Assembly: GCA_945885345.1 (NCBI GenBank)
Contig: CAMCYP010000035.1
Location: forward strand, 1-35,234
Direction of reading: 5' to 3'
Origin: Bordetella parapertussis
Lineage (GTDB): Bacteria; Pseudomonadota; Gammaproteobacteria; Burkholderiales; SG8-41
Length of the DNA stretch: 35,234 nucleotides
The stretch's first letter is position 1; each line of letters opens with the position of its first letter. Positions 28,750-35,234 of this stretch are shown here, in pieces. A program made the translations under genes and the position numbers. The notes beneath the pieces are model-generated. The model ran no database searches. It saw only the letters and a list, made by a program, of their open reading frames with translations, and was not told the DNA's origin.

Positions 28750-31128
28750 CTATTTGATACAAACAGCGCGTACCTGCTTCATGTCGGTAATACCCATCAG
28801 CACTTTTTCGATGCCGTCCTGCTTCAGGGTGCGCATGCCGTATTCCAGTGCGGTCGCCACCATCTCTGCGACGCGCGCATGCTCCTGGATATTCTTTTTC
28901 AGCGCGTCAGTACCCACCAGCAACTCATGCAGGCCCACTCGCCCCTTGTAACCGCTGCCGCCACAGGTTTCGCAACCCACAGGGTCGTGAATCACCAGCT
29001 TGCCGCTCTCGCCACCGTAATTGGCAACCCAGTCCTCCAGCAGTTTCGCCTCCGCCGCCTTCGGGTCCTTTTTCCAGGTCTCGGTGTTTTTCAGCTCCAT
29101 CGCGTACTCGACCATCAGCGACTGAATCTCCTCGGCAGTCGCATCGTGCGGCTTCTTGCACTTGCCGCACAGCCGCTTGGCCAGACGCTGCGCCAGAATA
29201 CCCAGCAGCGCATCGGCAAAGTTGAACGGATCCATGCCCATGTCGAGCAGGCGGATGATCGATTCCGGCGCACTGTTGGTATGCAGCGTGGCGAACACCA
29301 AGTGACCTGTCAGTGAAGCTTCAATGCCGGTGCCGGCGGTTTCCTTGTCGCGCATCTCGCCGACCATGATGATGTCCGGATCGGCACGCAGGAAGGCTTT
29401 CATCGCCACCGCAAAAGTCATCCCCGCTTTCGGGTTCATCTGCACCTGACGCAAGCCTTTTTGCGTAATCTCGACCGGGTCTTCCGCGGTCCAGATCTTG
29501 GTGTCGGAAGTGTTGAGATAACCGAGCACCGAGTGCAGCGTGGTCGTTTTACCGGAACCGGTCGGGCCGCACACGAAAAACAATCCGTACGGCTTGGACA
29601 CGACTTCCTTCAGTGTCTCGTTGTTGTATTTGGTCAAACCAAGCTTGTCCAGCGGGATCGGTTCACCCGCGGCAAGAATACGCATCACGATGTCTTCGAC
29701 GCCACCGGCAGACGGGATGGTCGCCACCCGCAATTCAATATCCAGTGGCCCGTATTTCTTGAATTTGATCTTGCCGTCCTGCGGGCGGCGGCGTTCTGAA
29801 ATATCCAGGTCGCACATGATTTTCAGGCGCGCCGCAAGCGCGCTGCGGTAACTCGCCGGCACCTGGATGTAGGGCTGCAGCGTACCGTCGCGACGGAAGC
29901 GGATTTCGGTTTTCGCTTTGCCGGGGTAAGGCTCAATGTGAATGTCCGATGCACCCATCTGGTAGGCATCGATGATGATCTTGTTGACGAGCTTGACCAG
30001 TTCATTGTCAGACGCGGCTGAGGCGACATCTTCGCTGCCGGAGGCTTCGACGTCGCCGTCTTCATCCATCGTGCCAAGCATGTCTTCAATGTTGCCGGAG
30101 TCTTCAAGCCCGCTGCTGGCGCCAAACATCTGGTCCAGTGTGGTCACGAACTCGGTGTTGGTGGTCACCCGGTAGACAATCTTGCTCTTTGGAAACACGT
30201 TGCTGACCATGCGCGAGGCCTTGACCCGCTCCGGGTCGGTGGTCATCACGACAATGCCGTCTTTGGTTTCGTCCAGCGGCATCCACTGGTTGATCTGGCA
30301 GAACTCGCGGTTCATGTTTTTCATCAAGTCGGGAGGCTTGATGCGATCCTGCTTGAACGGCTCGTAGGGCACGCCAAAATAGGTGCCCAGCGCATCACCC
30401 AGTGCCGGCAGCTTGACCTGGAACTCGTCCTTCAGAACGACCTCAACGTCGAGGTTCTTGCGTCGCGCCGAACGCTGGGCAAGCTCAAGTTCCTCGCCCG
30501 AAATCACCGCGTTGGTGACCAGCCCGTCGTACTTGCTGCGCACCTGCATCATCGGACCCTGGCGCTGGCGGAAGGCAATGGCCAGTGTTTCGGTCAGCGA
30601 CAACACGCCCTCTTCCATCATCGACGGGAACGGCTGCCCGGCCTTGTTGTTGATGATCTGGACAACACCGATCAGATCCTTGGCTTTCGCATCCAGCACC
30701 GGCGCCACCAGCATCTGCTTGGTGCGGTAGCCGGTCTTGGCATCGACCGCCTTCAGGAAATTCAGCTGTGCACTGTAGGATTTGAGCTCCGCATCGTCAT
30801 AAACATCGCGGATGTTGACGATGCGCTTGTTGGCGGCGACAAAGCCGGCGATGGACTGCTCGTTAATCGGCAGCTTGATGTCCTTGAACGAGGTCAGCCC
30901 CGTCTTGACCTTGGAAATGATCGAGCCCTTGTCCTCGCTGAGCAGGTAGATGGTCAGGCGGTCGGCATTGAACAAGGTGCAGAGTTCCTGCGACATCTCG
31001 AGAATGATCTCGTCGATGTTCTTGGTCGCATGGATTTTATTGGTAACCGTCTGCAGCTTCTGCTGAAAATTAAGCTTCTCAGCAAGATTGTCTGCGGCTG
31101 CCGGTTTGCTCTGGAGTACGGTGCTCAT
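28750..31128 (-). CDS. GspE/PilB-type secretion ATPase with N-terminal GAF domain
   Basis: This 792-residue protein has a GAF domain (about residues 20-190), a GspE N-terminal-like region (about 200-335), an acidic linker (about 340-370) and a type II/IV secretion ATPase core. The core shows Walker A GPTGSGKTT (521-529), Asp box, Walker B DPDIIMVGEMRD (about 583-594), the His box TLHTNSAPESI, and a zinc-type tetracysteine (CGKC ... CETC). It probably powers a type IV pilus or secretion system; the GAF fusion suggests control by a small ligand. ATG 31128 is chosen over GTG 31134 because GAGG lies 5 nt upstream. It is between the phosphodiesterase and HD-GYP genes. Confidence 0.92.
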   Translation of the reverse strand: MSTVLQSKPAAADNLAEKLNFQQKLQTVTNKIHATKNIDEIILEMSQELCTLFNADRLTIYLLSEDKGSIISKVKTGLTSFKDIKLPINEQSIAGFVAANKRIVNIRDVYDDAELKSYSAQLNFLKAVDAKTGYRTKQMLVAPVLDAKAKDLIGVVQIINNKAGQPFPSMMEEGVLSLTETLAIAFRQRQGPMMQVRSKYDGLVTNAVISGEELELAQRSARRKNLDVEVVLKDEFQVKLPALGDALGTYFGVPYEPFKQDRIKPPDLMKNMNREFCQINQWMPLDETKDGIVVMTTDPERVKASRMVSNVFPKSKIVYRVTTNTEFVTTLDQMFGASSGLEDSGNIEDMLGTMDEDGDVEASGSEDVASAASDNELVKLVNKIIIDAYQMGASDIHIEPYPGKAKTEIRFRRDGTLQPYIQVPASYRSALAARLKIMCDLDISERRRPQDGKIKFKKYGPLDIELRVATIPSAGGVEDIVMRILAAGEPIPLDKLGLTKYNNETLKEVVSKPYGLFFVCGPTGSGKTTTLHSVLGYLNTSDTKIWTAEDPVEITQKGLRQVQMNPKAGMTFAVAMKAFLRADPDIIMVGEMRDKETAGTGIEASLTGHLVFATLHTNSAPESIIRLLDMGMDPFNFADALLGILAQRLAKRLCGKCKKPHDATAEEIQSLMVEYAMELKNTETWKKDPKAAEAKLLEDWVANYGGESGKLVIHDPVGCETCGGSGYKGRVGLHELLVGTDALKKNIQEHARVAEMVATALEYGMRTLKQDGIEKVLMGITDMKQVRAVCIK

Positions 31129-31192
31129 GATCACCTCTTTCTGTTTCCGTTACTGCCGGTACTGACGCGGCCCCTGGAATCCCGCGCCGGAC

Positions 31193-31960
31193 TCAGAATT
31201 CAAAAACCTGATTCTGCTCAAGCATGTGCAACCGCCGCCCGGGGATCCGGGCCACGATCTGCTCCATGATAAGTTCCGCTTCCCGCGGTTTGAAGTGTGT
31301 CACATAAATGGTCGGGTCCAATTGCAGTTTGACCAACTCCTCCGCCAGCAGGCCCGGACAGAGATGTTTCGAGATTACTGCAAGCTCGCGCTCCGCATCC
31401 GATAGCGCAGACTCAATGATGATATAATTTAAGTTATTGATTTTATTGATAAATTTCCAGATTTCGTCCTGGCTGGTGGTGTCACCAGTGAACACTAGGC
31501 TGGCGGCGCCGGAATCCAGGTGATAACCCACGGCGGGCACCACGTGATTGGCCGGCACCGGCGTGATAGTCCGCCCCCCGGCAAGCCGCACCGCCTCACC
31601 CACCCGGACGGGGGCGTAACGCAACACCGGCGACTGCGCATCCGGGATCTGCCGGAAGTCGGGCCACAGTTTCCAGTTGAAGAGGTGCGCGCTGAGGATG
31701 TCCAGCGTTTCCTGAATCGCATGCAGCGTGACCGGTTTTGTGCGCTGCCAGCCGACAGTGTCGAGCAGGAACGGAATCGAGGTCACGTGATCAAGGTGGG
31801 AATGCGTCAGGAAAATATGGTCGATGTTCGCCAGTTGCTGCAGCGACAGGTCACCGACACCGGTTCCGGCATCAATCAGAACATCGTCGTCCAGCAGCAT
31901 GGAAGTCGTGCGCAGTTCACCACCGATGCCACCGCTGCAGCCGAGGATGCGCAGCTTCAT
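31193..31960 (-). CDS. MBL-fold hydrolase, probable 3',5'-cyclic-nucleotide phosphodiesterase
   Basis: This 255-residue cytoplasmic metallo-beta-lactamase-fold protein has the metal motif THSHLDH (52-58), a later ANHVVPAVGY (His ligand), FTGDTTS (bridging Asp) and a final THFK. This set and the gene context fit class II cyclic-nucleotide phosphodiesterases; other MBL hydrolases such as RNase Z relatives cannot be excluded. Its ATG shares one base with the stop of the adenylate cyclase gene (TAATG). Synthesis and breakdown of cAMP thus seem to be translationally coupled. Confidence 0.8.
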   Translation of the reverse strand: MKLRILGCSGGIGGELRTTSMLLDDDVLIDAGTGVGDLSLQQLANIDHIFLTHSHLDHVTSIPFLLDTVGWQRTKPVTLHAIQETLDILSAHLFNWKLWPDFRQIPDAQSPVLRYAPVRVGEAVRLAGGRTITPVPANHVVPAVGYHLDSGAASLVFTGDTTSQDEIWKFINKINNLNYIIIESALSDAERELAVISKHLCPGLLAEELVKLQLDPTIYVTHFKPREAELIMEQIVARIPGRRLHMLEQNQVFEF

Positions 31961-34191
31961 TACTTGGTCTCAAACTTGTGCACACCGTTCCATGCGGAAT
32001 CCGGCGGGTTGGCACGATACCCGGCAATACGCTCCAGGAACACGTCGTAGAGGTAGGGTTTGGGTGAAGTCTTCTTGAGATTGATCAGTTGCAATTCAGC
32101 CTTGTCCCAGTCCTGGGCGCGGTAAAATCGCAGCGCCTGGTTCCAGAGTTTGATCTCGTCGAGCCGGGTTTGTTCAACTTCACCTTCGAGCCCGAGCGGC
32201 TCGTAGATTGCCACCGGCTCGTCCTTGCCTTTGACCTGCACCAGGTCGATTTCGCGCAATACGATGCCGGTGATGCGTTTTTTGGTCGCATCGCCGATGA
32301 TGATATCGGCCCCGTACTGTTTGGTAATGCCCTCCAGCCGCGAACCCAGATTCACCGCATCACCCATCACGGTATAGGCCTTGCGGATTTTCGAGCCCAT
32401 GTCGCCGACGCGCATCACGCCGGAGTTGACCCCGATGCCGATCGCAAACGGCGGCCAGCCCTTGTCGCTGAATTTTTTATTGAGCACCGCCGACTGCTTC
32501 ATCATGTCGAGCGCGGCCAGAACGGCATTCTGCGCATGATTGGGGTCGGCCATCGGTGCGCCCCAGAACGCCATCACCGCGTCGCCGATGTACTTGTCCA
32601 GCGTGCCGCGATGGCCTTCACGGATCACCAGGCTCATCGTGGTCAGGTAATCGTTGATGTATACCGACAGATCGTCAGGACTCAGGCTTTCAGAAATGGT
32701 GGTAAAACCACGCACATCGGAAAACAGCACCGTGAGATCCTCGGCACGCGGTGCCATGTTGAACTGCTCCGGATTCAGCGCCATCTGCTCCACCAGTTCC
32801 GGCGGCACGTACTGTCCGAACAGGCCGGTAATCAGCCTGGTGCCGCGCGCCTCGACGAGGAAGCCGTACGCCATGTTGAAGGTGAACAGGATCAGCACCA
32901 GCACGAGGCCGGAAGCCAGCGGCAACACCAGGTGTCCCGTATGGAATACCACCAGGTTGGCGCCAACAACCGCCACCAGCACCAGTGCCGTCACCAGCAT
33001 GGATTTGAACGGCGTCAACAGCGGCAACAGCAGCGTCAACGCCACCCCAGACAGCAGCAACAGCACGAACTCGGCGCCGACCACGTACGGCGGACGTTGC
33101 TTGATGTTGCCGTCGAGGATGCCGCTGATCAGGTTGGCATGGATCTCAACCCCGGGATACACCGGATCCACCGGCGTCGCCCGCAGGTCGAGCAGGCCCG
33201 GCGCCGTGGTGCCGATCAGCGCGATCTTGCCGCGCAATTCTTCGACGGGAATGCGTTCGTTCAATACATCGACCAGCGAGTAATAGCGGTAGCTGCCTTT
33301 GCTGCCGCGATACGGCACCAGCGCCGCCGCCTGGAAATCGACGGGGATTTCGAAAGGACCGGTCTTGATCCATTCCAGCCCGCTGTAGCTGGCACTGTCC
33401 TGGTTCACCACCGGTACTACAGGTGGATTGCCATGTATCGCACGTACCATCGCCAGCGACAAAGGCTCGTAATAGGCGCCTGCGTGCTCAACCAGGATCG
33501 GCACGCGCCGGGTAATGCCGTCCTGATCAGGCAAGGGATTGATGTGCCCGGCACTGGCTGCCGCACGCTGCAACCGTTCGAGGTTTGCGGTGTACCCGGA
33601 CCACGAGGTCACACCGACCTTGCGTTCGCCAAAGACACCCGCCGGCAGCACAGGGGGCGGCAACATGCCCTTCTTACTGGCATTGGCCGGATCGTCGCTG
33701 AGGAACACGTCTCCCAGCACCACCGCGCGACCCTTCATTTTGCGGGCAAAGATGTCGTCGTATTCGAGTTGCGGCCGCACCTGGTCGAGCACTGACTGGT
33801 ATTGCGGCACGCCTTTCAGTTCGCGCTGCCCCAGCCGCTCCAGCACGCGGATGCCGGAGGATTCGTCACGCTCGGCAAACACCACGTCGAAGCCGACGAC
33901 GGCGATACCGTACTTGTCAAACAGCTTGTCGAGCAGCAGCGCAAGCCGGTCGCGCGGCCACGGCCAGCGACCTTCACCGCCCTTTTCCTTTTCCTGCAGG
34001 CTTTTTTCGTCGATGTCGAGGATCACGACACGCGGATCGACGGTACGCGGCATCGTCAGCCGCAGCCGGGTGTCGTAAACGATTGCCTCGAGATTGTCGA
34101 GCAGCGGAATGCGGAAAACATGTACTGCATGCGCAAGAAACACAGCGACAATCGCCATGCCTATCGCTATGCGAGCCAAATGTTTTTTCAC
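31960..34191 (-). CDS. CHASE2-domain adenylate cyclase
   Basis: This 743-residue membrane protein has an N-terminal membrane segment (about 8-26), an extracytoplasmic CHASE2 sensor (about 30-370), three membrane segments (about 372-445) and a class III cyclase domain (about 480-670). Metal-binding Asp492 (FSDVRG) and the second Asp (537, DKYIGD) are present. Lys533 and Asp611 (YTVMGDAVN) indicate ATP rather than GTP, and Asn614 and Arg618 (transition state) are present. Activity is therefore expected. A TPR-like tail of about 60 residues ends the chain. It starts with GTG at 34191, with AGGA 7 nt upstream. Confidence 0.93.
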   Translation of the reverse strand: MKKHLARIAIGMAIVAVFLAHAVHVFRIPLLDNLEAIVYDTRLRLTMPRTVDPRVVILDIDEKSLQEKEKGGEGRWPWPRDRLALLLDKLFDKYGIAVVGFDVVFAERDESSGIRVLERLGQRELKGVPQYQSVLDQVRPQLEYDDIFARKMKGRAVVLGDVFLSDDPANASKKGMLPPPVLPAGVFGERKVGVTSWSGYTANLERLQRAAASAGHINPLPDQDGITRRVPILVEHAGAYYEPLSLAMVRAIHGNPPVVPVVNQDSASYSGLEWIKTGPFEIPVDFQAAALVPYRGSKGSYRYYSLVDVLNERIPVEELRGKIALIGTTAPGLLDLRATPVDPVYPGVEIHANLISGILDGNIKQRPPYVVGAEFVLLLLSGVALTLLLPLLTPFKSMLVTALVLVAVVGANLVVFHTGHLVLPLASGLVLVLILFTFNMAYGFLVEARGTRLITGLFGQYVPPELVEQMALNPEQFNMAPRAEDLTVLFSDVRGFTTISESLSPDDLSVYINDYLTTMSLVIREGHRGTLDKYIGDAVMAFWGAPMADPNHAQNAVLAALDMMKQSAVLNKKFSDKGWPPFAIGIGVNSGVMRVGDMGSKIRKAYTVMGDAVNLGSRLEGITKQYGADIIIGDATKKRITGIVLREIDLVQVKGKDEPVAIYEPLGLEGEVEQTRLDEIKLWNQALRFYRAQDWDKAELQLINLKKTSPKPYLYDVFLERIAGYRANPPDSAWNGVHKFETK

Positions 34192-34275
34192 CCTGTCATC
34201 CTAAAGCGGCCCTTGCCTTAACAAGGCCATCGCATCGTCCGGGCGCGTCGTGAATCCGCCCCGGCCCTGTCAATA

Positions 34276-34315
34276 ATCACAGCGCGGGTTTGCTGCTGCA
34301 GCACCCCGCGTGATG
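34276..34315. other. Imperfect hairpin between the FHA gene and the cyclase gene
   Basis: ATCAC/GTGAT and GCGGG/CCCGC arms pair around a CTGCAG-containing loop, with a small bulge. It lies 4 bp past the FHA stop. On the minus strand no T-run follows; on the plus strand a T-run does, so it is at best a weak terminator or an mRNA-stability element. The rest of the 128-bp gap shows nothing clear. Confidence 0.35.
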
Positions 34316-34319
34316 TTTT

Positions 34320-35159
34320 TTATTTCTTTACAAAAAATTCCATTTTCACACCCGCCAGCTCAATGACGTCGTGATCCTGCAGGGGCTGGGCCTGGGCATC
34401 AATCATTTTGCCGTTGATCACCGGAAACTTCGCACCTTCTACATGGGTGATGAAATAGCCCTGTGGACGGCGCGTAATCACCGCGACCTGGAGGCCAGGC
34501 TTGCCCAGTGTCGTCAGGTTCTTGACCAGGTCGAGTTCCTTGCCGGCGCTGGGACCGGTCAGAATCTGCACGGCGGCCAAGGGCTGCGCCTCGGCGGGTT
34601 TGGCCGGCGCCGCAGCCGGCGCTGCGGCAACGGGTGCGGCCGGGGTTGGCGGCGGCGTGGCTGCAACCGGAGCAGCAGCCGGGGCGGGGGCTGCAGGGGC
34701 TGCCGGCTTGACCACCGGCGGCACGGGTCGCGGCGTGGGCGGCGGCGTCGACGGCTTCGGTGGCGGCGCGGGTTCGTTGACCGGTTTCGGAGCTGGTGCG
34801 GCAGCCACTTTCGGCGGTGCGCGCAGAATCATGGTTTTCTCGAAATCCTCGTTGCCATGACCCGCCGCCGGCGCTTCTGCGACGTATTTCAGCTTGTATT
34901 TACCGATCTCGATCACATCGTTGTTCTGCAGGATGTGTTTCTTGATCGGATTGCCATTGACCAGGGTACCGTTGGTCGAACCCAGATCCTCAAGAAACGA
35001 GTCATTGAGGATGGTCACGATACAGGCGTGCTCGCCGCTGACCGCCAGATTCTCGATCTGGATCTCGTTGGAAGGCTTGCGGCCGATCAGGATCCGCTCC
35101 TTGTCCAGCGGAACCTCGCGGATCATCGAGCCTTCAAGAGAAAGTATCAACTTCGCCAT
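34320..35159 (-). CDS. FHA-domain protein with two FHA-like domains
   Basis: The 279-residue cytoplasmic protein has an N-terminal FHA domain (about residues 1-95) with all hallmarks (IGRKPSNEI, SGEHA, GSTNGTLVNG), so phosphothreonine binding is likely. A Pro/Ala-rich linker of roughly 90 residues follows (about 105-195). A second FHA-like domain (about 197-279) keeps the fold pattern (VINGKMI, HDVIELAGVKMEF) but lacks the GR and SxxH binding residues, so it is probably a degenerate copy. It precedes the adenylate cyclase in the operon. Its partner kinase could be the one at 6883-8226 or another outside the window. Confidence 0.9.
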   Translation of the reverse strand: MAKLILSLEGSMIREVPLDKERILIGRKPSNEIQIENLAVSGEHACIVTILNDSFLEDLGSTNGTLVNGNPIKKHILQNNDVIEIGKYKLKYVAEAPAAGHGNEDFEKTMILRAPPKVAAAPAPKPVNEPAPPPKPSTPPPTPRPVPPVVKPAAPAAPAPAAAPVAATPPPTPAAPVAAAPAAAPAKPAEAQPLAAVQILTGPSAGKELDLVKNLTTLGKPGLQVAVITRRPQGYFITHVEGAKFPVINGKMIDAQAQPLQDHDVIELAGVKMEFFVKK

Positions 35160-35176
35160 AGTAGTATCCCCGTTGC

Positions 35177-35234
35177 TTATCTGAACCAGGACTTCAACCG
35201 GTCAACCAACCCGGAACGGGCCGGAAAACTCTTC
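35177..35234 (-). CDS. C-terminus of an upstream gene (partial)
   Basis: An open frame enters from the right edge and ends with TAA at 35179-35177, 17 bp before the FHA start. It encodes at least 18 residues ending GLVDRLKSWFR. Such a basic amphipathic tail and the tight spacing fit the end of another gene of the same operon, but the piece is too short to name. It may be chance. Confidence 0.45.
   Translation of the reverse strand, partial: KSFPARSGLVDRLKSWFR

Noticed and set aside
32089..33795. 568-codon plus-strand frame, His/Arg/Gln-rich
   Set aside because: Antisense to the adenylate cyclase; the skewed composition is typical of an antisense shadow.

Overview
The window (about 35 kb, GC-rich, dense, mostly minus-strand operons) looks like a chromosomal segment of a sulfur-oxidising betaproteobacterium. 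Evidence is a Betaproteobacteria-type soxYZAXB cluster, moaC beside a BepA-like M48 protease, a Tad pilus locus, and a type IV pilin with an RpoN/IHF-type promoter. No rRNA, tRNA, CRISPR array or insertion sequence was recognised.

Layout. (1) 1-6683, minus: a Tad/Flp pilus operon read as Flp-type pilin, TadG-like protein, TadE-like pseudopilin, secreted hypothetical protein, small class III pilin-like protein, CpaB, secretin CpaC, then an FHA-domain protein that runs off the left edge and is probably the N-terminus of a CpaF/TadA ATPase. (2) 6883-9711, minus: a Ser/Thr kinase with a C-terminal cyclic-nucleotide-binding domain, and an M48 metalloprotease with TPR-like repeats. Divergent from these is moaC. 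(3) 10493-14591, plus: soxY, soxZ, soxA, soxX, soxB behind a good sigma-70 promoter, with a strong intrinsic terminator between soxX and soxB. No soxCD is present here, so incomplete thiosulfate oxidation with sulfur storage is possible (inference). (4) 14698-26205: a glycan-modification block with a glycosyltransferase-methyltransferase fusion (plus), an AT-rich unknown gene, two tandem SPINDLY/O-GlcNAc-transferase-like GT41 proteins, a TPR-GT9-like protein, a small hypothetical protein and an O-antigen-ligase-like membrane protein (all minus). (5) 26363-26806, minus: type IV pilin pilA with terminator, sigma-54 promoter and IHF site. (6) 27105-35234, minus: a signalling operon of an FHA protein, CHASE2 adenylate cyclase, MBL-fold cyclic-nucleotide phosphodiesterase-like protein, GAF-GspE/PilB-type ATPase and GAF-HD-GYP c-di-GMP phosphodiesterase. 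The tail of another gene lies at the right edge.

A theme joins regions 1, 2, 5 and 6. A cAMP-making and possibly cAMP-degrading cassette, a kinase with a cAMP-receptor-type domain, phosphothreonine-reading FHA proteins (one apparently fused to the Tad motor) and a c-di-GMP hydrolase flank two pilus systems. A second-messenger/phosphorylation circuit controlling pili is the most interesting hypothesis here. It rests on domain content and gene order only.
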